Source of the DNA: an uncultured Bacteroidota bacterium
GTDB lineage: Bacteria; Bacteroidota; Bacteroidia; Flavobacteriales; Flavobacteriaceae
Direction: 5' to 3'
NCBI GenBank assembly: GCA_902590705.1
Contig: CACIXU010000014.1
Span: forward strand, 1 to 45,414
DNA length: 45,414 nt
The notes beneath the pieces were generated by a model. That model made no database searches and was not told where the DNA came from. It saw only the letters and a program-made list of their open reading frames with translations. The position numbers and the translations under genes were made by a program. Numbering within the stretch: the stretch's first letter is position 1; every line of letters starts with the position of its first letter. Below, piece by piece: positions 7,444 to 14,616 of the stretch.

Positions 7444-8280
7444 ATGACAAAAGTTCGGCCTATAGATCTTTTAGTAATATCTGATGTACATCTAGGAACC
7501 TACGGATGTAATGCAAGAGAATTACTTCTCTATTTGAAATCAATTGATCCTAAAATAATTATTTTAAATGGTGATATAATTGATATTTGGCAGTTCAAGA
7601 AACGATATTGGCCCAAATCTCACATGAAAGTAATCAAATACATACTTAAGTGGATTACTAATGGAAAGGAAATTTATTATGTTACTGGAAATCATGATGA
7701 AATGCTCCGGAAATTTAAAGGATTTAAAATGGGAAAATTTGTCATTGTCAATAAAGTAATTTTAAATCTCGATGGACAAAAAGCTTGGTTTTTCCATGGA
7801 GACGTTTTTGATGTCACTATGCAATATTCAAAATGGATTGCTAAACTTGGTGGAGTTGGTTATGACTTTCTGATCTTAATAAACAGTTCCATCAATTTTA
7901 TTTTGGAAAAAACAGGACGTAATAAAATGTCATTTTCCAAAAAAATTAAAAACAGCGTAAAGGGTGCTGTAAAATATATCAATCGATTTGAAAAAATTGC
8001 TGTTGAAATTGCCTCATCTAATAATTTCAAATATGTGGTTTGTGGACACATACACCACCCCAAAATCGAAAAATTTAAAACAGTAAAAAATACTGTTACC
8101 TACTTGAATTCAGGAGATTGGGTAGAGAATTTAACAGCATTAGAGTATAATAATACTAAATGGTCAATTTATAAACATGATCAATCACATTTTGAAAAAT
8201 TCGAAATGATTGATGAAGAAAAATCAAATAAGGAATTATTTGAAGAAATGATGACTGAATTTAATATTCTAAAGAAATAA
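7444..8280 (+). CDS. calcineurin-type metallophosphoesterase, LpxH-like
   Basis: A 278-residue metallophosphoesterase with the full set of metal-binding motifs: DVHLG (D14, H16), NGDIID (D44), GNHDE (N83, H84), FHGD (H118) and GHIHHP (H202, H204). The layout matches UDP-2,3-diacylglucosamine diphosphatase (LpxH) and its LpxH-like relatives, which hydrolyse pyrophosphate bonds in lipid A synthesis. The family also contains members of unknown substrate. There is no signal peptide; it is cytoplasmic or peripheral on the inner membrane. The stop overlaps the next start by one base (TAATG), so it is co-translated with a glycosyltransferase. This pairing suggests envelope glycolipid metabolism. It lies inside the tRNA-bracketed segment. 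Confidence 0.85.
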   Translation: MTKVRPIDLLVISDVHLGTYGCNARELLLYLKSIDPKIIILNGDIIDIWQFKKRYWPKSHMKVIKYILKWITNGKEIYYVTGNHDEMLRKFKGFKMGKFVIVNKVILNLDGQKAWFFHGDVFDVTMQYSKWIAKLGGVGYDFLILINSSINFILEKTGRNKMSFSKKIKNSVKGAVKYINRFEKIAVEIASSNNFKYVVCGHIHHPKIEKFKTVKNTVTYLNSGDWVENLTALEYNNTKWSIYKHDQSHFEKFEMIDEEKSNKELFEEMMTEFNILKK

Positions 8281-9305
8281 TGAAGGTACTATATGCAATT
8301 CAATCTACTGGGAATGGGCATATTTGTCGTGCTAAAGAACTTATTCCCCACATGAGTCGTCGTTTTCAGTTTGATGTTATTATCAGTGGACCAAAACCTC
8401 AATTAGATTTAGGTTATCCAATCAAAAAACACCTTAAGGGATTAACATTATACCATAACAAAAAAGGAGGTATGGATTGGACGAAAATCCTATTTAAGAA
8501 TAATTTATTTTTGTTTTTTCGGGACGTAATCTCTCTAAGAGTTCAAGATTACGACCTGGTTATTAATGATTTTGAGCCAATCTCAGCATGGTCATGTAAA
8601 TTAAAAGGGGTTCTCTGTTTTGGAATAAGTAACCAACTATCTCTTTGGAAAAAAGGTATTACAAAACCTAAAAAACGGTTTAGATTTACAATTCGTTTTC
8701 TAAAATATTTTGCACCAGTTAAAATAGGATATGGCTTACATTATCAAAAATTCAACAAAAAAATTTATCATCCTATCATTCGATCAAAAGTGAAGAAGTT
8801 AAAAACCTTCAATGGTAACGGTATTGTCGTTTATTTACCTGCTTATGAAGACAAATCTATCCTTGAGATTACTAATCAGCTACCCTACCGACAGTGGCAT
8901 ATTTTTTCAAGAAATGTATCACAAAAAAAGACAATTGGTTGTACTCACTTATACCCAATAAATGAAGATATTTTTTTAAAACTTTTATCAGGTGCGGATG
9001 GAGTAATTACAAATGCTGGATTTACTACAACCTCTGAGTCGTTGTTTTTGAATAAACCTTTGTTAGTAATCCCAATGAAGGATCATATTGAACAGATCTA
9101 TAACGCTTTTTCCCTAAACAAAATGGGAGTTAAAGTCTTAAAAAAATTCTCTTTAAAACAATTAGACGAGATTGATGAGTGGTTAAAAAATCCACAAAGT
9201 ATCAAAATTAAATTTGAAAATGAACTATCGGGATTGATAGACCAAGTAGCTCTTGATTTCATCAAGCAAAAATTTGATCAAGATTCCCTAGTGAAAGTAA
9301 ATTGA
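8280..9305 (+). CDS. MurG-like glycosyltransferase (TIGR00661-type)
   Basis: A 341-residue GT-B fold protein. The N-terminal motif STGNGHICRAKEL is the glycine-rich acceptor-side loop typical of MurG and related enzymes. The C-terminal half carries GADGVITNAGFTTTSESLFLNKPLLVIP, read here as GADGVITNAGFTTTSE followed by LFLNKPLLVIP, which is the nucleotide-sugar binding region. It resembles the uncharacterised TIGR00661 glycosyltransferases. It should transfer a sugar from a UDP donor to a lipid or envelope acceptor at the inner face of the membrane. It is coupled to the LpxH-like phosphoesterase by a 1-nt overlap. Acceptor and sugar are unknown. Confidence 0.8.
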   Translation: MKVLYAIQSTGNGHICRAKELIPHMSRRFQFDVIISGPKPQLDLGYPIKKHLKGLTLYHNKKGGMDWTKILFKNNLFLFFRDVISLRVQDYDLVINDFEPISAWSCKLKGVLCFGISNQLSLWKKGITKPKKRFRFTIRFLKYFAPVKIGYGLHYQKFNKKIYHPIIRSKVKKLKTFNGNGIVVYLPAYEDKSILEITNQLPYRQWHIFSRNVSQKKTIGCTHLYPINEDIFLKLLSGADGVITNAGFTTTSESLFLNKPLLVIPMKDHIEQIYNAFSLNKMGVKVLKKFSLKQLDEIDEWLKNPQSIKIKFENELSGLIDQVALDFIKQKFDQDSLVKVN

Positions 9306-9440
9306 AACGACTTTTTTATTCAAAATTTAATCTACTCTTATTTAATATTTATTTAAAGTTAAAATAACACAACTGTTTGGTTTATAATTTAATATTGTAC
9401 TGATTTATTAACCATAAATTAATTCATTATTGTTTGGTTT

Positions 9441-9475
9441 TGGACCCTCATTTACCTAAAGGAGGGTCCATTTAA
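9441..9475 (+). terminator. strong hairpin, probable terminator
   Basis: TGGACCCTC (9441-9449) pairs perfectly with GAGGGTCCA (9462-9470), followed by TTTAATT. The T-run is short. It lies 136 nt after the glycosyltransferase stop and before the DUF6428 gene. Confidence 0.6.
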
Positions 9476-9511
9476 TTCCATCTCGTAGAGTTTTATATAT
9501 CAGGTTTATCA

Positions 9512-9534
9512 AGATTTTACACTTTTTAAAATCT
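9512..9534. promoter_or_regulatory. inverted repeat upstream of DUF6428 gene (possible operator)
   Basis: AGATTTTA (9512-9519) and TAAAATCT (9527-9534) form an 8-bp perfect inverted repeat with a 7-nt spacer, ending 28 nt before the ATG. DUF6428 genes often sit in ArsR-controlled operons, so a repressor site is conceivable, but no arsR gene is visible here. Confidence 0.4.
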
Positions 9535-9562
9535 TATAATAAAATTTAAGTAGGAATTAAGT

Positions 9563-10024
9563 ATGAGACTTTCAACTTTTAAAAAAATACTTAGTGAATT
9601 AGATATCCTAAAGTTCCAACTTCCCGACGGTCATTTTGTGCCTCCACATTTTCATATTACTGAAGTAGGAAATGTAACACGTAACTATATAGATTGTGGT
9701 GGTACTCTACGTCAAGAAAACAAACTAAACATCCAGCTTTGGGTGGCCTCGGATAAAGACCATAGACTAAAGCCTGGTAAAGTGATAGATATACTGAAAT
9801 TAGCTGAAAAACAGTTTGAATTTTCAAATATAGATGTGGAAGTAGAATACCAACAAAGCACTATTGGTCGTTTTAAATTGGCCTTTGACGGCTCTGTGTT
9901 TCAACTTATTTATACCCAAACGACTTGCCTTGCTCAAGAACAATGCGGTATATTGCAGGAAAAGCCTCGGGTACGTCTTACTGCAGATGGTTTAAGCTGT
10001 AATCCTAAATCGAATTGCTGTTGA
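9563..10024 (+). CDS. DUF6428 family protein (arsenic-operon-associated), orphan
   Basis: A 153-residue soluble protein that I recognise as DUF6428-like. In Bacteroidota this family is commonly found between arsR and arsenate reductase or arsenite efflux genes; its function is unproven. Visible potential metal or metalloid ligands: histidines in LPDGHFVPPHFHI (H24, H29, H31) and a cysteine set C122, C128, C146, C152, C153, the last two forming a C-terminal NCC. A conserved Y-x-x-C-G-G-T segment lies near residue 45. None of the usual ars neighbours is present, and the gene ends 190 nt before copy B of the tRNA repeat. That suggests a remnant of a larger cassette. Confidence 0.7.
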   Translation: MRLSTFKKILSELDILKFQLPDGHFVPPHFHITEVGNVTRNYIDCGGTLRQENKLNIQLWVASDKDHRLKPGKVIDILKLAEKQFEFSNIDVEVEYQQSTIGRFKLAFDGSVFQLIYTQTTCLAQEQCGILQEKPRVRLTADGLSCNPKSNCC

Positions 10025-10113
10025 ATAGGACAAGTAATGATGCAATAATTCCATTTTGTAGGTTTTTATACATTTGGTTCATCGGTTTTGTTAAATCGTT
10101 TGTCCCCAGTAAG

Positions 10114-10144
10114 GGGATAACTTTTATCCCTATGGTAGGGATAA
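10114..10144. repeat. three-arm GGGATAA / TTATCCC / GGGATAA cluster
   Basis: GGGATAA (10114-10120), TTATCCC (10124-10130) and GGGATAA (10138-10144) can form two mutually exclusive hairpins. The longer nonamer TAGGGATAA also occurs at 10285-10293 and, inverted, at 6730-6738 and 10124-10132. All copies noticed are close to the two ends of the tRNA-bracketed segment. Confidence 0.5.
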
Positions 10145-10213
10145 GAAAAATAAATCGAGAATGTAAAATATTGGTCCTGAATGGATTACGAGGTTGGGTT
10201 TCACCGGTTTAGT

Positions 10214-10331
10214 TCCCGTCCAGACCGCTAAAATAAAGATTAAACCCCTATAAGTCAATACTTTAGGGGTTTTGTTTTTACAAATAGGGATAAATGTAGG
10301 TATAAGCAACTTCAAATTATAATTGTTCGCA
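10214..10331 (+). repeat. direct repeat copy B: tRNA-Asp 3' end remnant plus flank
   Basis: 10214-10233 is identical to the tRNA-Asp 3' end and following bases (6409-6428). The homology continues through the terminator to GTTCGCA at 10325-10331. Upstream of 10214 the similarity is lost, so this is not a functional tRNA. The pattern matches the 3'-end duplication left by integration at a tRNA gene, or a decayed second tRNA copy. Confidence 0.85.
10242..10280 (+). terminator. terminator retained in tRNA remnant
   Basis: AAACCCCTA (10242-10250) pairs perfectly with TAGGGGTTT (10264-10272), followed by TGTTTTTA. It is the counterpart of the tRNA-Asp terminator at 6434. Confidence 0.75.
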
Positions 10332-10519
10332 TTTTTACGTGAGATAAAAAAAACAATGCGGCTAAAAAAAATAAAATTTTCGTTGAAAATAGTAGGGTTT
10401 TCGTCATTTTAAGCGGTTCTAAATAAATACTAATTTATAATTTATTAAAATGAATCAACTTCGATATTTTAAATTTTTAATTTCTTTGAGTAAACTTATA
10501 ACTGAGAATAATCTAACTT

Positions 10520-10540
10520 TCAATAATGATAAATTATTGA
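10520..10540 (-). terminator. hairpin directly after the symporter stop
   Basis: TCAATAAT (10520-10527) and ATTATTGA (10533-10540) form an 8-bp stem with a 5-nt loop. It begins one base past the minus-strand stop at 10542. No T-run follows on the minus strand, so the terminator call is tentative. Confidence 0.4.
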
Positions 10541-10541
10541 T

Positions 10542-12005
10542 TTAATTATGGTTTTTATTTAAGTAAATAATTAATTGAAAAATATAACCCGTTAAGAAAA
10601 TCATTATTGTTCCAAGGACAATAGTTAAATAAGGATGCGCCAAGACTTGTTCAGTTTCATTAATTACAGGATATATTGTTAAAAATACAATCATAATGAT
10701 TCCTGAAAATAGACCTACAACTCCTGATCTGTTATCAGTTTTTGTAAAAACTCCTAGTAAGAATAAACCTAACATACCACCACTTAAAATTGAAGCGTAT
10801 TTCCACCATATATCTAAGACACTTTTAGCATTAACCATAGCAAGCGCAACAAATACACTCAATATTGCAATTATTATAGAACTTAAATACAAAAAAATCA
10901 TACTATTTCTCTCTGATTTTTTTTTTCTAAACAAGCGATTGTAGTAATCTTCCAGTAGAATCGTTGAAGAGCTATTAAAGCTTGTAGAAATTGTGCTCAT
11001 TCCAGCGGCAAAAATAGACGCTATGAGTAGTCCAGAAACTCCTACTGGAATATAATTAATAATAAAAAAAGGAAAAACCTTATCGCTCATTACTTTATAT
11101 TCATCGGGTAACCCGCCCTGAATACTAAAGAAAGCGTATAAAGATGTCCCAATTAGTAAAAAAAATGCTGATACAGGAATATATAGAAGCCCTCCTGCTA
11201 GAGCAGAAGCTTTTGCTTTTTTGTCAGATTTTGAAATTAGATAGCGTTGAATGTAATTTTGATCAATTCCATAGTTTTGAAGATTAATAAAAACTCCATA
11301 GATAAGAACAACCCAAAATGTTGATTCGGTTAATGAGGAAGAAAAGCTTCCAAGGCTAAACTTATCATCATTAAATGCAATATCATAAATTTGATAGGGG
11401 CCGTTAGGCATTTTTAAATGAATTAATATTAAACATATAATAGCTCCAAAAATTAAAATTATACCTTGGATTGCATCTGTCCATAAAACTGCAGTAATTC
11501 CTCCTAAAAGTGAATAGATTAGAACAAAAACCCCAGTCAATATTATTACCATGTTTATTTTCCACCCCAAAATAAAATTAAGGGAAATTGCAAGTAAATA
11601 TAAAATTGTCCCAACCCTAATAATCTGAGTTAATATATAGCATAAAGAGGCATAAATTCTTGCCCACAAACCAAATCTTTTTTCTAGATAGAAGTAAGCC
11701 GATGTGCTTTTCATTCTACGATAAATAGGAACAAAAAATTTAATTGCCATTATCGAAGCAAGAGGAATAGATAAGCTAAATACAAAAGGATTCCAATTAT
11801 TATTGAATGAGCTTCCAGGAAGAGCCAAGTAGCTGATACTACTAACAAAAGTTGCAAAAATTGACATTGAAACAACCCAGTTAGGAATGTTCCCATTACC
11901 AAGTATAAATGACTTTGCAGTAGGTTTTTTTATGTAAAAGAAGAAGCTCAATAGAAGAATAAAGATTAAGTATGCTAAAAAGACAATCAAATCAATTGAC
12001 TCCAT
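10542..12005 (-). CDS. sodium:solute symporter (SSS family)
   Basis: A 487-residue membrane transporter with about 13 hydrophobic helices. Features: KSFILGNGNIPNWVVSMSIFATFVSS near residues 34-60 (read as KSFILGNGNIPNW, then VVSMSIFATFVSS); SLLGGITAVLWTDAIQG near 160-180; and FAAGMSTISTSFNSSSTI near 330-350. These match sugar/sialic-acid-type SSS members. The gene lies 12 nt downstream of the sialidase-like gene on the minus strand and is surely in its operon, so it probably imports the monosaccharide that the exported protein frees. The closest functional label would be an N-acetylneuraminate- or uronate-type symporter, but substrate is inferred from the neighbour only. Confidence 0.88.
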   Translation of the reverse strand: MESIDLIVFLAYLIFILLLSFFFYIKKPTAKSFILGNGNIPNWVVSMSIFATFVSSISYLALPGSSFNNNWNPFVFSLSIPLASIMAIKFFVPIYRRMKSTSAYFYLEKRFGLWARIYASLCYILTQIIRVGTILYLLAISLNFILGWKINMVIILTGVFVLIYSLLGGITAVLWTDAIQGIILIFGAIICLILIHLKMPNGPYQIYDIAFNDDKFSLGSFSSSLTESTFWVVLIYGVFINLQNYGIDQNYIQRYLISKSDKKAKASALAGGLLYIPVSAFFLLIGTSLYAFFSIQGGLPDEYKVMSDKVFPFFIINYIPVGVSGLLIASIFAAGMSTISTSFNSSSTILLEDYYNRLFRKKKSERNSMIFLYLSSIIIAILSVFVALAMVNAKSVLDIWWKYASILSGGMLGLFLLGVFTKTDNRSGVVGLFSGIIMIVFLTIYPVINETEQVLAHPYLTIVLGTIMIFLTGYIFQLIIYLNKNHN

Positions 12006-12017
12006 AATTTGATTGAG

Positions 12018-13052
12018 TTAATAAGTTAGAATAACGTGCTTAATGTTTTTTCTATCGTAGGTGTATGAGATATGAATTTTACCGTCAAGGGATTCTATTA
12101 CTGCAGGATAGCTAAATTCAAATCCTTTTTTTTCTTCTAAAATAATCTGGTCTTCCCAATCTATACCGTTTTTTGATACCGCTACTGATAACTTTTTCCT
12201 GTCATCACCACCATTTTTAAGAGGGTTATATACTAAAAGGTGGTAACCGTTTTTAAGTGTAATTGCATCTGTTCCAGAATTTGGATTTGGAAGTTTAGTT
12301 CTCGTCACTTTACCCCATTTATGACCATTGTCATCTGAATATGCTTGCATCAATGAATTATTTCTACTCCGGCATAATAATTGTAATTTTCCCTCATCAT
12401 GAATTAATACACTTGGCTGAATTACATCAAATTTTGTTTTTTGATCTATTGGAATCTTCTTCCAATTAGCTCCATCATCATCACTCATTTCGACATGAAT
12501 TTTCCATGAAAGCCCTTCTTCATTTTTAATTTCAGTACTTGAGGGGGAAATTATTGTTCCATTTTCAAGCTGGATAGGTTTATTTTTAATAGGTCCTAAT
12601 ATTCCATTTGGTAATCTAGTACTTGAACTCCAGTTTTTTCCATTATCAGTTGATGTTTTATACATTCCCCACCATTCTCTAGGGCTAGGGCCAACCTTGT
12701 AAAAAAGAGTTAATTTCCCAGATCTAGACTTGAATAAAACTGGATTCCAACAGGGATAATCTCTTCCATCTGAAAAAATACCTGTATCTATATTTTTTGG
12801 TTTTAACCAATTATTATCATGGTTTTTAGAAAGCCATATCGAAACGTCTTTTTTCCCCTCTCTAGAACCACCAAATGCAGCGATTAGAAATCTATTTTTT
12901 TCTACTTCAACAATTGTAGATGCATGGCATTCTTTAAATGGAGGAGATACATATACCATTTTTTCGCTCACCTTATGAAGTTTTATTTGAGCATTCACCT
13001 TAGAAATGATCACTATGTTTAAAATTACAATAAGATAAATTAAAACTGGCAT
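12018..13052 (-). CDS. exported sialidase-like BNR/Asp-box protein
   Basis: A 344-residue six-bladed propeller-type protein. ATG at 13052 is preferred over an adjacent TTG at 13055. A signal peptide spans about residues 1-21, ending VNAQ. Asp-box motifs (S-x-D-x-G-x-x-W) are clear at STDNGKNW, SDDDGANW and SDDNGHKW, with degenerate ones at SKNHDNNW and SKNGIDW. The N-terminal segment AAFGGSREGKKDVSIW is typical of BNR_2 exo-alpha-sialidase-like proteins. Many such proteins are not true sialidases and act on other sugars. No sialate lyase, epimerase or kinase gene is nearby, so sialic acid is not certain. It forms an operon with the downstream symporter and likely works in the periplasm or outside. 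Confidence 0.78.
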   Translation of the reverse strand: MPVLIYLIVILNIVIISKVNAQIKLHKVSEKMVYVSPPFKECHASTIVEVEKNRFLIAAFGGSREGKKDVSIWLSKNHDNNWLKPKNIDTGIFSDGRDYPCWNPVLFKSRSGKLTLFYKVGPSPREWWGMYKTSTDNGKNWSSSTRLPNGILGPIKNKPIQLENGTIISPSSTEIKNEEGLSWKIHVEMSDDDGANWKKIPIDQKTKFDVIQPSVLIHDEGKLQLLCRSRNNSLMQAYSDDNGHKWGKVTRTKLPNPNSGTDAITLKNGYHLLVYNPLKNGGDDRKKLSVAVSKNGIDWEDQIILEEKKGFEFSYPAVIESLDGKIHISYTYDRKNIKHVILTY

Positions 13053-13077
13053 CAAACTATTTTACACTAATGTAATA

Positions 13078-13108
13078 AAAACATTTTGCTACATTCAATA
13101 AATGTTTT
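13078..13108. promoter_or_regulatory. inverted repeat in divergent promoter region
   Basis: AAAACATTT (13078-13086) and AAATGTTTT (13100-13108) form a 9-bp perfect inverted repeat 26 nt upstream of the sialidase-like ATG. A second, shorter one (ATGAAC at 13122-13127, GTTCAT at 13141-13146) follows. The gap 13053-13272 separates two divergent genes, so these are possible operators. Confidence 0.35.
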
Positions 13109-13272
13109 TCTAATATATTTCATGAACTATTTTTTCAGCGGTTCATTACTATACTTTTTTTTATTACATTGATAAACATAATTAATTAAAAATCCTAATT
13201 ATCTATTTTAGTAATATGTAACTAGACTTTTAATTATTTTTAAGACTTAAATTATATTTTAAAATTATATAA

Positions 13273-14541
13273 ATGGGTATTCTAGAACTATCAACCATAT
13301 TATTGACACTTGCATCAATCTTTTCATTAATTAATATTAGAATTTTAAAATTACCACAAACTATAGGCCTAATGATTTTAGCCCTTTGCTTGTCAGTTGT
13401 AACAACTATTTTAGGAGCTATTTTTCCAAATTTTCTTCAGAGTGTAATTGAGATTACTAAGAAATTTGATTTTAGTGAATTACTTGTTAATGTTATGCTA
13501 CCTTTCCTTTTATTTGCTGGGGCCATGAGTGTTAATGTTCATGAGCTATTAAAGGATAGGCTTACCATTTTACTTTTAGCTAGTTTTGGAGTGCTCTTTT
13601 CAACTTTTGCAGTAGGTTCTGGAGTTTTTTGGATTATTAATCTACCATTTTTTGGTCTTTCCCAAATGGGCCTTTCATATATAGATTGTCTTTTATTTGG
13701 AGCATTAATTGCGCCAACCGATCCTATAGCTGTACTAGCAATGATCAAAAAAATGAATTTATCCACTGTAACAGAAACTAGGATTGCAGGGGAATCATTA
13801 TTTAATGATGGAATAGGAGTAGTTGTTTTTTTAACCCTTCTTGCGATAAAGCAAGACGGTGTAGAAAATGTCACAGCTGCTGCAGTAGCCTCCCTCTTTG
13901 TAACTGAAGTTATAGGTGGTATAGCACTAGGCTCATTAATGGGTTATTTTGGACTTAAACTACTCAAATATATTGAAAACGAGCACACGGAATTAGAAGT
14001 ATTAATTACCATTTCAATGGTTTTAATCCTACCTATAATTTCCCATTACTTTCACTTTTCAGCTGTTCTTGGAGTTGTTATGATGGGGTTATTTTTGAAT
14101 CAAAACCTTGATGTGGATAAAAAAGAAGATGGAGTTCAAAAGGCGATGGGCGATTATGTTTATAAATTTTGGCATCTTCTCGATGAAACTTTAAATGCTA
14201 TCTTATTTATATTAATAGGTTTAGAGATCATTGTTGTTTTTGAATCCTTTCAATTTCAATTTATAACTGTATCAATTTTAGTAATTATTTTAGTAGTTCT
14301 CTCTAGGGGAGTAGGAGTTTCTATTCCAATTGCAATCCTTTCAATTTTTAAAAAATTTGAGAGGAAAACAGCTTTAATAATCACCTGGGGAGGTTTAAGG
14401 GGTGGACTAAGTGTTGCCCTTGCATTGAACCTACCCGATTCCATTGGAGAAGGGAAAGGACTCATACTATTTATAACTTACATCGTAGTATTGTTTACAA
14501 TTTTAGTTCAAGGATTAACACTTAAAAAAATTGTGAAATAG
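13273..14541 (+). CDS. Na+/H+ antiporter, CPA1 (NhaP-like) family
   Basis: A 422-residue inner-membrane antiporter with about 12 helices. Diagnostic CPA1 motifs: PFLLFAGAMSVNVHEL near residues 76-91; ALIAPTDPIAVLAM near 145-158; the ion-site pair in GESLFNDGIGVVVF near 172-186 (N and D); and GGLRGGLSVALAL near 374-386. It exchanges sodium for protons for pH and salt homeostasis, fitting a marine lifestyle. It is transcribed alone: the upstream gene is divergent, and a terminator follows within the end of the convergent sulfatase gene. It lacks a long cytoplasmic C-terminal regulatory domain. Confidence 0.92.
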   Translation: MGILELSTILLTLASIFSLINIRILKLPQTIGLMILALCLSVVTTILGAIFPNFLQSVIEITKKFDFSELLVNVMLPFLLFAGAMSVNVHELLKDRLTILLLASFGVLFSTFAVGSGVFWIINLPFFGLSQMGLSYIDCLLFGALIAPTDPIAVLAMIKKMNLSTVTETRIAGESLFNDGIGVVVFLTLLAIKQDGVENVTAAAVASLFVTEVIGGIALGSLMGYFGLKLLKYIENEHTELEVLITISMVLILPIISHYFHFSAVLGVVMMGLFLNQNLDVDKKEDGVQKAMGDYVYKFWHLLDETLNAILFILIGLEIIVVFESFQFQFITVSILVIILVVLSRGVGVSIPIAILSIFKKFERKTALIITWGGLRGGLSVALALNLPDSIGEGKGLILFITYIVVLFTILVQGLTLKKIVK

Positions 14542-14572
14542 GTTCTTTATAAATCTAATTTACTAATATTAC

Positions 14573-14616
14573 GTTGATTTTACTCCTTTAATAGGTTAAA
14601 ATCAACATGTTTTTTC
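14573..14616 (+). terminator. terminator of the antiporter gene, overlapping the sulfatase 3' end
   Basis: GTTGATTTTA (14573-14582) and TAAAATCAAC (14597-14606) form a perfect 10-bp stem, followed on the plus strand by ATGTTTTTTCC. The hairpin lies partly inside the last codons of the convergent minus-strand sulfatase. Confidence 0.75.

Larger units (their letters stand above)
10025..10541. other. gene-free stretch carrying tRNA-Asp remnant
   Basis: No credible gene was found; a 65-codon frame crossing the tRNA remnant has no recognisable features. The stretch holds alternating GGGATAA/TTATCCC/GGGATAA arms (10114-10144), copy B of the tRNA 3' end with terminator (10214-10331), and a hairpin at 10520-10540 just past the symporter stop. 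The bases just before copy B (from GGTCCTG at 10173) might be a degenerate tRNA body, but this is weak. Confidence 0.55.

Noticed and set aside
9306-9562. Search for an arsR gene upstream of DUF6428
   Set aside because: No frame with a helix-turn-helix was found in this gap on either strand.
10015-10212. 65-codon plus-strand frame running into the tRNA remnant
   Set aside because: No recognisable motif, low-complexity hydrophobic composition, overlaps repeat arms and ends at the tRNA 3' homology; most likely chance.
13539-13874. 111-codon minus-strand frame
   Set aside because: Antisense shadow of the Na+/H+ antiporter, whose motifs are clear.
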